From: Mortierella sp. BCC40632
Taxonomy: Eukaryota; Mortierellomycota; Mortierellomycetes; Mortierellales; Mortierellaceae
Length of the DNA stretch: 64,000 nucleotides
Direction of reading: 5' to 3'
Assembly: GCA_011634665.1 (NCBI GenBank)
Contig: WAEK01000002.1
Coordinates: 2,183,501-2,247,500, forward strand
Below the pieces are notes generated by a model. It saw only the letters and a list, made by a program, of their open reading frames with translations, was not told the origin of the DNA and did not search any database. The stretch's first letter is position 1; the number at the start of each line of letters is the position of its first letter. This document shows positions 34,581-46,112 of this stretch, piece by piece. Both the position numbers and the translations under genes were made by a program.

Positions 34581-34939
34581 GCATTAATTTTCTCGTTCTC
34601 TTTGTTTCTTTCACTCTCTCAAATCCTGCGATTTTACACACAGCACGCAAATGCGTAACTGTATTTTTAACGAGCACTACTACCTGTATAAACCAATACG
34701 ATTTTTCTCTTTATTATTATTATTTTTTTTTTTTTTTTTTAAAAAAAATTATTTTTCTCTTTTTTTCATTCTTTTCTTTCTTTTTTTTCTGGTTGCAAGA
34801 CAACAAAAGAGGAAAAATTGTTATACACCAAACATTATCCGATTACCGGATAGAGTGGAGGTCTCCACTATAAGAAAAAGAAAAAGAAAAAAAAATTATG
34901 CATTGCTCGAAAAAAAAAAAAAAAAAAAAAAAAATAAAA
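34524..34939. other. Intergenic between convergent INTS1 and RNPS1-like genes
   Basis: It is made largely of simple sequence: (CT)n at 34536-34579, a T18A8 palindrome at 34723-34748, AT-rich patches and a poly-A run at about 34911-34934. No gene is visible. Confidence 0.7.
34536..34579 (+). repeat. (CT)n microsatellite
   Basis: About 22 CT dinucleotides start 12 nt after the INTS1 stop codon, so they fall in its 3' untranslated region. Confidence 0.9.
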
Positions 34940-35851
34940 TCATCTGCGACGGCGAGGTGACATGGATCGACTCAACGATCGGTTTCCTCGGCCTCCATTG
35001 AACCGACGACCACCACGATCCGAATAAGGGCTCCGACTACGAGAACGACTCCTGGACATTCGCCTTACTGGACTTCTGGATCGAGTTCTGGATCGAGGTC
35101 GAGGAGATCGGGATCGAGATCGACTCAAACTACGAGACCAGTTCCGTCGTCCTGCTGGGCCTCGACCCCTTGGACTACGATTCCGACTCCTGCTTCGAGA
35201 TATGCTACGACGGGGTAAAGGGGATCGACTCCGACTGGAACTTCTACCACGGGCACGACCCCTACTACGACTCCTGGATCCATAGGGACTATAAGAACGA
35301 GAACGCTTCCGACCTCGGATAGGGGATCTTGAAGGAGAACGAGGTCTTCGTCTGTTGGAAATTGGCGAACGACCTCGTCCATGTCCGATGGGACCACGTC
35401 CTGTGCCTAGAGGAGCTGCGTTGACGCCACGAGGGCGACGAGGTGGAGAAAGATCGTTCCTGCGAGGGGGTGGAGAGTAATTGCCTCTTCTGGGTGGCGC
35501 ATATGTATTGATTCGACGAGGGGGCGAATAATGATCTAGAGAAAGCGGACAAAAAAAATAATAGTTAGATGACACTCGAAAAAAAAAAAAAAAAAAAAAA
35601 GACTGGTCTAAATCAATTCAGTAAAGACGAGAGCCGAGGGAAATGATGATGATGATGATGAAAATGAGTTTACCTTCGTTGCGACGACGAGGTGGGCTTC
35701 GGGGTCGTCCTCCACGGCGAGGGGGACTGAGGGGTCTGTTGCGTCCAAATCTCTCTGGTGCCGGGGCGGGAATAGGAGCCGCTGGTACGGATTTGATGAC
35801 TTTTTTTGCAAATGACACTTCAAGAATCTCTCCATCCAGTTGGCCCTATTT

Positions 35852-35906
<55 letters not shown>

Positions 35907-36787
35907 AGGGGTAATGATTTGGAAGGTAAACCCCGTTTGATCAGTCATCCAGACGAGTGTGGAATAATGGAGAGAAATACCACAATAAGAAGTAGTGACA
36001 GTAAAACCTTACCCCGTTCCATCCTTCCAATGCAACTAGAGCCTCATCTCTTGTCTCGAACTCGATGTCAGCATATCCCATATTGCTACGGACTAGAAAA
36101 AGGAAGAGGCGGGCTTCAAGATTAGAAAACGAAGGATAAAAAAAACAAGAGAGAAAGAGAGAGCCGCATTCTGCTGATCCCAAGACACCATATCGATTAA
36201 ACATTACATCTGGGATTGATCGGGAAATTGATCAACTTGATTCTGCCGTATGAACTAAGGATTTCTCTGATATGAGCTTCGGTGACATTTTTCGTCAGGT
36301 TCTTTACAGAGATGGTCGATACAAGGGTCGCGTCCGAGTCAGAAGATCTCGAGTCTCGACGAGCCTGTTTTCGGACAGGTGAACGCGACCTCGATGCTGA
36401 ACGAGGTCGGAGGTCGGATCTGGATCTAGATCTAGATCTCGTCATGGATCTGCCTCGAGTAGGGGTTGGTGATCTGGCGACATCCTTAGGTCTAGGTGAA
36501 GGTGTTCTCGAAAGCGAACGACCTCGAGAAGGTGACTGAGAGCGGGATCGAGACCGAGAGAGAGATCTGGAACGCGAACGCAGTCGAGGCTGAGAAGGCG
36601 AACGTGAACGAGAACGCGATTTAGGACTACGCGAACGCGAACGTGATCTTATTCTGGTATCTCGTCTTTGCTCTGTCGCCTCATGGGATCTGCGGCGGTC
36701 CTGTCCACTGCCTTCGTATGGAGACTGGTTGTAGTATGGCGTACGGTCTGCCGGAGAACGGGCAGGGCTGGGACTTCTCGAAGGCAT
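34940..36787 (-). CDS. RNPS1: RNPS1-like SR-related RNA-binding protein
   Basis: Four exons on the minus strand (36208-36787, 36013-36092, 35674-35845, 34940-35535) give 475 aa. An N-terminal RS domain (about residues 40-165, many SRSRSRS runs) precedes a single RRM (about 165-245) with RNP2 TISVKNL, IREILSSYGRIKLI, RNP1 MGYADIEF, and GGQLDGEILEVSFA. A longer C-terminal region follows with PPRR repeats and further RS runs, ending SPRRRR. One RRM flanked by RS regions, together with this RNP1 and loop pattern, fits RNPS1, a partner of the exon-junction complex and of the ASAP/PSAP complexes in splicing. The long C-terminal RS/PPRR region is bigger than in the animal protein as I recall it. Nuclear location is expected. 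Another SR protein with one RRM is the main alternative. Confidence 0.82.
35849..35904. repeat. T23A33 palindromic tract
   Basis: Twenty-three T's are followed directly by 33 A's, in the second intron of the RNPS1-like gene. On either strand this can fold into a perfect A/T hairpin. Confidence 0.85.
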
Positions 36788-37328
36788 AGTTTTCTTCTTC
36801 CTGTCCTAGAGAAATGAAATATAGAGTATGGACCCACAAGAAGGAGCAATCGTTCGTTGAGAGTCTAGTGAGTTGAGCTGGACTTTTGGTTTCAATGGAG
36901 GCTGCTCCGAGTAAAAGCGCTTTCGTCGCTGATTGTTGCTGTCGTCGAAATGTGGAGATCAAGCTCCTTACTTGAGTTTTCTGCTGCCCTTTCCTGTGGA
37001 TGTCAAGGATGAAGTGATTCGCCTCCCGCCTCTCCCTGACAGAAATGCCTTTTAAAAAAAAAAAAAGTTAGAAGTGACGTTAAAGAAAACGGATATGGTG
37101 TAAAAGCTTCGGTCGCCTCTCACACTCTCCCCCTCCTCTCTCTCGGGGATGGTCCGTGATCGAAGAGGGAAAAAAAAAAAAAAAAAATTTGCTCAACCCC
37201 GCCAGCTACATTCGGCCTCGGTTCTTTTTGTCGGGCTGTTCTCTTTTTCTTTCTTTCTTTTGCCCGCCAACCTCCAACCGAAAAAAAAAAGAAGAAAAGG
37301 TGCCGCAGCAGCAGTATCGACATTCAGA
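36788..37328. promoter_or_regulatory. Divergent intergenic region between RNPS1-like gene and Pelota
   Basis: The two genes point away from each other, so this holds both promoters. It contains A tracts near 37051-37066, 37170-37187 and 37280-37290 and CT-rich segments. No factor site stands out. Confidence 0.5.
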
Positions 37329-39294
37329 ATGAAGCTTGTCAAACAGCATATTGAAAAAGACCGATCGGGGTATGTCACCCTGATCCCCGAAGAGTTCGAG
37401 GACATGTGGCATGCTTACAACCTCATTCAGAAGCATGACCAACTTCGTGCACCAACTATTCGGTATGTTCACTCATGATACAAAGACTACGAAATGAAGC
37501 ATGGGGTTGGAATGCTCTGGTACCTTTTTTTTTTCTTTTTTTTTTAAAAAAACAACAACAAAAAAACAAAAAGACTGGACACAACTACTCTTGGGAACAC
37601 AAAATCTTACTACTCGCCTTCTTTTTTTTTTTTTTTTTTTTTTTTTGCAGACGCATCCAGACAGAGAGCTCAACAGGATCTGTAGACAGTCAAAGAGTAA
37701 GATTGACGCTTAATATCTCGATCGACAATGTTGATTTCGATACCCAAGTCGGTATGCTCCGAATCAGTGGACGTGTCATTGCCGAGAACCCTTATGTTAA
37801 GGTACTGTTGCACTGTGCTATTGCCAGGAAGGGTGTGTAAGGGAGAGGGACACACTATGGATCAAGTCTGACTAACAAGCTATGAATATTTCCAAAACAC
37901 CTCTTGTATCCTCATAGATGGGAACCTTCCACACGATTGAACTGGAAATGAACCGCAATTTTACACTTATCAAACCCGAGTGGGACGTTATCGCATTGGA
38001 AAGAGTTCAGGAGGCGTGCGACATTACAAAGAAGGCCGATGTTGCCGCAGTCGTCTGTGAGGAAGGAATCGCCAATGTCTGTCTTGTGACTTCTAGCATG
38101 ACAATCATTCGTCAGCATATTGATTGCCCCATCCCAAGAAAACGTAGAGGCTCCGTCGCCAACTACGAGAAAGTATGTGTCACCACCATCACAAAAAAAA
38201 AAAAAAAAAAAAAAAGAAAGAAAAAAAGAAAGAAAGAAAAAGAGAGGAAAAGGAGAGACACGCTTACCCAATCCATTTCGTATGTCTTTTTTCAAAGAAA
38301 GTGAAAGCCCTGTTCTGTCTAACTGGATTTATCTTTGCCTTTTTACTAGGGAATGAAACGATTCTTTGAACAAATCTACCAAGCCATTCTAAGACATGTT
38401 GACTTTGACATTGTAAAATGTGTGATTATCGGAAGTCCAGGATTTGTCCGAGAGCAGGTCTATGACTTCATCTTTGCCGAGGCCACGGTAAAATTGCCTT
38501 CTTCTTCTGGACACTTTACTCAAATGCCACTGGAATCATTTCGTTGTCAGAGGAATACACTGGATATTGACCTGAGACTATCAACCCTATCACTCTCAAC
38601 CCTCCCTTCCCCCTTTTTAGAGGACGGATAACAAGACAGTTCTTCATAATAAGAGCAAGTTTCTTGTGGTGCATACATCGAACGGACATAAGCAGGCGCT
38701 TCAGGAGGTGATGAACGACCCTGCTATCAAGACCAAACTTGCAGATACAAAGGCCGCACAGGAAGTTCAGGCGCTCGATCAGTTTTATGAAATGTTGAAC
38801 ATGGATCCCGACAGAGCCTACTATGGTTACAAGGATGTTGCCAAGGCAGCAGAGCAAGGAGCTATTGGAACGCTTCTGGTTACGGATGAACTCTTTAGAG
38901 CTGCTGAGGTGGACAAGCGCAAAAAGTATATTGAGTTGGTCGAAACAGCACGCGATTCAGGCGGAAAAGTTTTTGTATTCTCGAGTCTACATGTTTCTGG
39001 AGAGAGTAAGTCCCAATGACAATAGAGCTAAGAACAGCAACACCATCATCGCCATCACCATCAACAACAACAAAAAAAAAAAAAAAAAAAAAAAACATTA
39101 CTAACGTAGGATTATCGCCTTTTGTTCTTTACTTTCTTCCCTTCTCTCTAGATTTGAACCAATTGACAGGAGTTGCTGCCATTCTTAATTTCCCACTACC
39201 TGATATGGATGACGAAGAAGAAGAGGCTGAGGAGGAAGAGGAGGAAGCTCTGCCAGTGAACTCGAACCATCTTGGAAACGAACTAGGTGCATAG
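37329..39294 (+). CDS. DOM34: Pelota/Dom34 ribosome-rescue factor
   Basis: eRF1-like protein that, with Hbs1, splits stalled ribosomes in no-go and non-stop decay. Six exons (37329-37462, 37651-37801, 37918-38172, 38350-38487, 38621-39005, 39152-39294) give 401 aa, the family length. The N-terminal Sm-like domain begins [20 protein letters not shown] and contains [13 protein letters not shown] and [21 protein letters not shown]. The central domain has [12 protein letters not shown] and the basic [15 protein letters not shown] loop in place of the eRF1 GGQ motif, as expected for Pelota. The C-terminal domain has [25 protein letters not shown] and [27 protein letters not shown]. The tail is acidic ([11 protein letters not shown]). 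All blocks are in order. Confidence 0.96.
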
Positions 39295-39546
39295 TCATTT
39301 TGAAAGGAAGTCATATTATACCTCATGGGTAACCAGCATTTTCAAAAATATATCTTTCAAAAAGCTTGATTCCAGGGAGGTGAGGGGAGGGGAGGTTACT
39401 GAGGGCCACAAAGCCACCAGAGGCGAAATCGACATTGGATGCTCTTTCCCCATTGTCTCTTCATTCGAACTTCATTCCTTGACAAGTCCAGGAACCTATT
39501 CTTTTACTTTTTTTCTAAACCTGGAGAACAGCTTTAAAACTATATC

Positions 39547-41153
39547 ATGGCCCCTGACCAGTCACAGACCCAGGCATTGGACTCGAACCAAGGAACGACA
39601 GAACTAGTTCCTTGGAAGTATTGTAACCCATTTGCCAACAACCGAAGTCCAGAACGACTGTTTGTCTTTCAAGGCGAATCCAGTAAGGAGGCGCCCCTCT
39701 CCATCCCTTTGTCCTTAGAACTCTTTATTTTTTTTTTTTTTTTCCTGACGCGACTGGCTTAGTATTGATCAGACAGAGACTAGATGAAAAAGTCACCATT
39801 GACCAAAATACCGGGAACGTTGTCTGGGACGGAGTATGTGAATTTGACAAAAAAAAAAAAGAAAGGAAGAAGGAAAGAAGGAAAGAGAGAACGACCTTTT
39901 GGAATCCTAATGAGAATTGCTTGTATTCGATTCCTTACACTGACAGATCGTTCCAATCAAAAAAAAAAAAAAAAATCCACCACTGTAATCATCTAGGCCT
40001 ACTTAACAGCCAGGTACCTCGAGACGTCCTTGGCTCGTGATATCCGAGGAAAGACGTGTTTAGAACTAGGAGCTGGCACAGGTCTTGTCAGCATTGTCGC
40101 CTGGCTACTCGGTAATGACAAAGAATATCCTTTGTCTAGTTAAACCGCCACAAAAAAAAAGAATCATCGTTCCACAAATCCACTGATCACCATTTTTTCT
40201 TTTTTCCCTACACCCTCATTTAGGTGCCAGTTTTGTATTGGCCACCGACCTACCAGGTCCACATACGGAACATGTTTGTATGAACACTTCTACAAATACT
40301 TCCAAGATAGAGGAGGAGCGTTCCCGATTGATTGAAGAGAACAAACTCTTGGAGACAAAAAACGATGTCCAGAGTCGTTGGGAAAGAAAAAAGAACAAAA
40401 AGAGGTTGTTTCCACTAGAGAAAAGACATCTCCATGTGGAGTCTCTTGATTGGTAATCCCCCCTTTTTTTTCGTATTTTGATCGATGCGCAGGTGCTATT
40501 GTATCACTTGGGGGGTGAAGGCGAGAGGAGATTACGAAAGAAAAGTTACCAACTCGGGAGGACACCATACTAACGTTGCTCTCTCTCTCTCTCTCTCTCT
40601 CTCCTAAAGGACTAACCCAAAACTTCCAGAAGCGACTCCATTCCATGGTCCCTTCTCATTTATTCTCTGTTCAGAGATTTTGTATCTTCCTCATCTCCAC
40701 CAAGCCCTTCTCGAGACCATTACACAGTTCTCGGACGAGTCTACGGTAGTGATCTTGCTTTGGAAGCAACGTGGATTGAACGAGGAGCAATTCTTGGAGA
40801 TGGCTAGTCAACCCTCCACTGGATGGACGGTGGATCAGGTAACTATTTTTTTTTTTTTTTTTTGGTGGAATTCTCTCCTCTTTTCTATTCCAACAAGATC
40901 AACTAAACATCATTTTTTTTTTTTTTTTTTGGTACCTTTCATGGATACGAAGCTCGACAGGACTGTGTTGGACTCTGAGTTTCAGGAGCATCCATACTGC
41001 ATCGCACAAATGCGACGTACAGCGCCCAATAGCAAAAAAAAAAAAAAAAAGAATCTCTTCTCAGTGCGCTTCCATTTTTTGGCACCCGCTCTTTTTTTCT
41101 TTTTCTTTTCTTCTTTCCTCTCTTTTCTTCATGGTCTTTCTTGTCGTCTATAA
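39547..41153 (+). CDS. METTL21-type protein-lysine methyltransferase (Methyltransf_16)
   Basis: Seven-beta-strand SAM methyltransferase, probably modifying lysines of a protein substrate. Six exons (39547-39682, 39763-39833, 39997-40111, 40224-40452, 40610-40838, 40953-41153) give 326 aa. Visible parts are the family entry motif VVWDGAYLTARYLE (about residues 63-77), motif I CLELGAGTGLVSIVAWLLG, motif II VLATDLP, and the post-motif SEILYLPHLHQALLETI with the acidic-x-x-Tyr pattern of this family. A charged, coiled-looking insertion (about 110-175) separates motif II from the rest. The last exon runs through a 19-A tract (lysine run) into a Phe-rich stretch before its stop, so the natural C-terminus is uncertain. 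The substrate cannot be told; VCP-, Hsp70- and eEF1A-directed enzymes all belong here. Confidence 0.8.
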
Positions 41154-41773
41154 ACGATCGAGTCAAGAATCCTAAATTCGACCTAAACGCTCAAGGAGTG
41201 GAGAGAGATGGCGCGGAAAGGTACCTTGCTGACGCCATTTTCTTTTGTACGCGGGAAAAACGACCGGCTGGGATCATTCTTTCGAACTGACTTGGAAAAA
41301 TAAAATAAAAAAGGGACAAGTGTACAAAAAAAAAAAAAAAAAACATGCACCATGTAGGTTAGTCAGTAAGCGGTAGAGCGCAAAAAGAAAGAAAAGAAAA
41401 AAAGATTGTGATTCATAGCTTTGATGTGTTTGCAGGGGTATCTCTCCCTCTCTTTCTCTCTTTCTCCGGCTGGGATGGACGTTTTGTATGTTTTGCTTGT
41501 CCGCGAATGGGCGCTTGGAAGAAAACTGCCGAATTGGACAAATGCGCTGCGAAGCACGCACAGAGGGAGAGAGAGAGGAGACAGGTGTGTCTTGCACCGC
41601 AGCCAGAGGGTCGATGAGAGAGAGACAACGAGTGTGAGTAACCCTGCATGGGGTTGCAAGAGAGAGAGAGAGAGAGAGAGAAAAAAGAGCATACGCAGAT
41701 CCGTAATTCTGCTCTCTTTTTTTTTTTCTCTCTCACCCTTTCTCACCCCAACTGGGACGCCTTTCTTTTATAA
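41154..41773. other. Intergenic: MsrA upstream region
   Basis: No gene is visible. It has a poly-A run near 41325-41343, GA repeats at about 41660-41690 and T-rich stretches. The flanking genes are in tandem. Confidence 0.5.
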
Positions 41774-41971
41774 ATGTCTCTTCGCCCCGTCGTCTCGTCT
41801 TTTTTCCAACAGTCTCTTCTTCGACGAGCAGCCAACAAGGTCTCATTCCTCTCCACATCGTCCATCCTTACCAAGGCCCACCTTCAAGACAAGCACAACA
41901 CCACCAACACCAACACTACCGCCACTGCCATGACTGAAAAGGCTACCTTTGCCGCCGGATGCTTCTGGTAA

Positions 41972-42002
<31 letters not shown>

Positions 42003-42684
42003 CTCCATTCCATTTGTCATTGGATCCTTTATTTTATTTTATTTTTCATTCCTTAATGACTCGAGACGCATGAAAGACTCACCGAAATGATTCTTTCTTT
42101 TTCCCAATCTGCAGGGGAGTTGAAAAGGCGTTCCAACGTTTTTACAAGGATGAAAATATCCAGACTAGCGTCGGATACATTGGAGGCTCGGACAATGCCC
42201 CAACCTACAAAAAGGTAGAGCTCTCTTTCTTGCAAACAAAAAAAAAAAAAAAAAAAAAAAACTGCGCTCTTTTTCTCACCCACATTTTTTTTTTTTTTTT
42301 TCTTTTTTTCTCTCAAACTAGGTCTGCACAGGTCATACAGAGCATGCAGAGGCTCTTCAGATCATTTATACACCCAATGACAAGATCAATTATCCCAACT
42401 TGGTCGAGTTCTTTTACCGGATGCACGATCCCACGACGCTCAACTATCAAGGACCTGATCGTGGCACACAATACCGTTCTGCTATTTTCTATCATTCGCC
42501 AGAACAAGAGACCATCGCTCGACGGGTTACGGCGGAGGTGCAAGAGAAGCATTACAAGGGTAAAAAGATTGTGACGGAAATTGTCCCAGCTGGAACTTGG
42601 TATGATGCGGAAGACTATCATCAAAAGTATTTGGATAAGAATCCTGGTGGATATGAATGTCCTTCACACTTTTTGAGATGGTAA
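41774..42684 (+). CDS. MXR1: Peptide-methionine (S)-S-oxide reductase MsrA
   Basis: Repairs methionine-S-sulfoxide in proteins using thioredoxin. Three exons (41774-41967, 42115-42214, 42322-42684) give 218 aa. The catalytic motif GCFWGVEKAF spans the first intron (the Trp codon is split TG|G). Other family blocks are VGYIGG, CTGHTEHAEALQIIY, LNYQGPDRGTQYRS, AEDYHQKYL and GYECPSHFLRW. The first ~50 residues are a Ser/Arg-rich stretch without acidic residues, like a mitochondrial presequence. A second in-frame ATG at 41930 would give MTEKATFAAGCFW, the normal cytosolic length. Dual targeting through two start codons is therefore plausible (inference). Confidence 0.95.
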
Positions 42685-42694
42685 GATGAGAGTT

Positions 42695-42726
<32 letters not shown>

Positions 42727-43209
42727 GCTAGAGACAGAGAAAAAAGACCCTCTCTACTCCTTTGTCTTTTAATTCTGTCCAAATAAACCAATAAAAAAAA
42801 AAAAAAAAGAGTCCTTTATTGAAATCCTCTGACGATCATTCAGTGGCTCGATCCAAAAAGGTCGTGGGAGTATTTTTTTCTTTTCTTTTCTTTTCTTTTT
42901 TCTTTTCCTCTTTTTTGTATGAACACATCAGGAGTTTGATTTGAAGAAAAAGAATCCTGAAAAAAAATAAAAAAAAATAAAAATAAAAAGGACAAGAAAA
43001 CGAGCAAGCAAGCGTGAGAGAGAGCGAGGGCGAGAGAGCGGGGTGAGGATAAGAGAAGAGAGAGGAGGGAATGAGAGAGAAAAAAAAAAAAAGACAATTC
43101 GTCCGACCGACAAGGATAGAAAAGGGATTGCGCACGCTTATGATTTCTTTATCTTTTTTGTTGTTGTTGTTGTTGTTGTTGTTGATAATTTCTTCTTTCA
43201 TTTCTTTCC
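42685..43209. other. Intergenic between convergent MsrA and V-ATPase c genes
   Basis: Both 3' trailers lie here. The sequence is simple: (CT)n after 42691, poly-A at about 42793-42808, (TTTC)n near 42880, AAAAAT repeats at 42960-42990, and (TTG)n at 43159-43182. No gene is visible. Confidence 0.7.
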
Positions 43210-45306
43210 TTAACACTTTGAGCCCTGGGCCTTGGTGTTCAAGATAAGAGCAACAATCAATCCGTACAAAGCCAACACTTCTGCGAAAATGAGGACAAGA
43301 ATCTATTATAAATCGATTTGAATCAAAGAAGAAAAAAGTCAGAATTCATGTAACAGGGATGGGATGGGTCTCGTTTCTGTGAAAAATTGAAACAAAACAA
43401 AAAATACTGACCATTCCTGTATAGAGACGGGGCTGCTGAGCAGAGGCACGGACACCGGCGTCACCAACAATACCGACAGCGAATCCGGCAGCCATACCGG
43501 CCAAACCGACACTGAGTCCGGCGCCCAATTGAATGAATCCCGCGTACAACGACATTTGTTGGTCAACTAGATAAGAGGTATAAATCCGATCCGAATAGCA
43601 TTGTTGGGTCGTTTGTTAGTATTATAAAACAAAACAAAAACAAGGGGGGTCTGATCAATAGTCGCTAGATCCATGGTCTCAGAAGAAAGAAAGTGAGAGA
43701 GAGACTTACATCCGTTTCCAATTAGGACTGACACGACCAATCCGTAAATACCGATAATACCGGCCATAATAATGGGGACGACACCCTTCATGATCAAGTC
43801 AGGACGGAGGACACCCATGGAGGTGAGACCGACTCCGGACTTGGCAGTGCCATAGGCAGCACCGAAGCCTAATGAGAGAGAAAAAGATAAAGATCAATGT
43901 GATGGGAGAGGGGGGGGGGAAAGAAGGAACTCTGTTAGAACTTTTTTTGTTGCAATAAGAAAGGGAGGCAAGCAGAATGCTTATTCGTCCCAAGATTGAT
44001 GACTCGACACAAGCTGTAGGACTCTAATGGCTTGCACTCCGACCCGTGCAGCTCAAAGCAGAGAGTGAATGCAGTTGGCGTCATAAGAACAGATAGGGAA
44101 CAAGGGAGAAGAAGGGAGGACATATCTGCGGTGCGGTATGGGGTTGTCTCGATCAAGGGACTCTGAACTCGAGTAGCAGGGGGTAAGAGAAAGAGAGAGG
44201 AGTAGATGGCGACAAGAGACGATCGTCTCTCAGCAACCGGTAACAGGGTAAAAAAAAAAAGGATAGAAACCATGAAGCGCGCATGATTACACTAGCCTGA
44301 ACAAGAGATAGGAGGTTCTACTCTTTCTCCCACCCCCATGATGGCCACAACGTTCAGGTCGCGGGTGAAGGGAAGAAAGGAGACAAAAACAATGCTGCTC
44401 ACGTTTACTCCTTGGTTAGATGTCCCATGATACCCGATGATACCATGATACAGACCAACCCTTTTGGACACGCACTCGTACCCATACTCGCACATAACAC
44501 CTGTTCCTACTCACTTTTTTTTTTTTTTTTGTTCGTTGACCTCTTTTCTTTTTGTTAAGTGCCAGGTGGTGTCTGGTCGACTTTTGGTCTGGTGAAGAGA
44601 AAGGGGGAGGGCGCGCGACTGCTCACCGCATACACGTTCCCGTGGAGGATAGAAAAAAAAAAAAAAAAAAAAAAAAAAAAGAATGGCATTGTCGGGGTGT
44701 ATGGATGGGATAGAGGAAAGAGAAGAGAAACAGAGAGAGTAGGATCCAAAAAAAAAGGGCACTGATGGGTCGACAATGTCCAAACTTACAGCAGAAGACG
44801 ATGGCACTGGTGGCACCCATGACTCCAAAGAATGGAGAGTATACGGGGCTAGAAGCATGACAGACAAATCAACAGAAAAAGAGAAAAGAAAAAAAAAAAT
44901 GATGAAAAATGGAGAATGGACCATTTAGAGTGCATGAGTTAGCTATCAGGAACATATTTCGCCTTCATGTGCATAATAGAGAGCGGGAGGGGGGAGGGAG
45001 GGGAGCCTAGTCGTCGAGAGACAGGTGGAGAGAACAGAGGCGACAGGTTGGATCGATCCCAATGTTTAGAGGCATCCAGAGACCAACACAACCTTTCTCC
45101 TCAACGAGCTCCATGAGACGAGGAAGAATAAAGCTGGGCATTTTCTTCAGTCTGGTCGCGCGAAAAAAGAGGTGTCTTGACAGATGGATTTCGAACAAAA
45201 TAGTCTATTTGCGCATTTCTCTTTGGGCAAAGGGTGATCTTGATCACGGCGGTGCGTGGTATCCTGGTTCTTACCAGTACTCGGTGGCAACAAGAGGGGC
45301 GGACAT
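43210..45306 (-). CDS. VMA3: V-type ATPase 16-kDa proteolipid subunit c
   Basis: Membrane-rotor subunit of the vacuolar proton pump. Five exons on the minus strand (45275-45306, 44790-44848, 43710-43868, 43412-43566, 43210-43302) give 165 aa, the usual length. Four hydrophobic helices are visible: [20 protein letters not shown], then [20 protein letters not shown], then [20 protein letters not shown], and [20 protein letters not shown]. The last carries the proton-carrying Glu143 in the conserved [21 protein letters not shown] at the N-terminus spans the first intron in phase, which fixes the 32-nt first exon ([10 protein letters not shown]). Introns 1 and 2 are long for this window (426 and 921 nt). 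It resembles c (Vma3) more than c' or c''. Confidence 0.94.
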
Positions 45307-46112
45307 GGTCGATGTGAGAGGGTGGGTGGGTGGGGTCTATGGAGAGCTTGGGTGGGGAAGAGAGAGAGAAGAGCAAGAAATCTAGATGTCTAAGGGGGAG
45401 GAGTAGAGAAGAGGAGGAGAGAGAGTGAGAAAGTACGTCACATAGTAATCGGGGAGAGGGTCGACAGTGACGTTCCACACTAAATCCTAACAAGTGCCTA
45501 GCAAAGTCAGTTGCTCATATATCTTTGACACCGGGCAATGAAAAGTGTCAATCAATGTATCTGTGGATAGCTGCAGCAGCCAAACCAAGCATCCAAACCT
45601 ACAGGATGTTTACCAAACGGGAGAACCATCTAGATGGCCAGCCTGACATCAACTCTCACACTGTCAAAACAAAAGCTGACTTCTTTTCCAGTAGCACCGG
45701 CATTGAACCTCCTCCCCAATCTTCCTTTTGACTCCCTGCGGACGAATTGTCTATTTAATCGAGTTGAGGTCTTTCGATCCCCTTTACCCCCTCTTCTTCT
45801 CTCCGAACATAGTAAATAGATCTACGTACACTAATCTCCACATAGGGGACTGCTCTAGATTATGCACACGCTAATGATGCATCTGTCTGAATGCCACAGA
45901 GTATGCTGCAGCGCAGGTCCCATACAAAATAAAAAAAAATAGCATTCGGTTATGCAGTTGGTTCATGGTATTGTACAAAAATGGAGGAGTGGCGCAACTC
46001 TTTCTATGCGATCTATGAATTCTTTTTGTGTGTATGCGTTGTTGTTGATTTTTTTTTTCTTTTCCCTTGTATGGTTGTTGTTTGTTGTTGTTTCGTTTGG
46101 GTCCATATCAAA
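45307..46112. other. Intergenic: V-ATPase c promoter and kinesin trailer
   Basis: No gene is visible; short open frames at 45525-45819 carry no recognisable protein. (TTG)n-like sequence near 46030-46100 lies at the 3' end of the kinesin gene. Confidence 0.5.
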
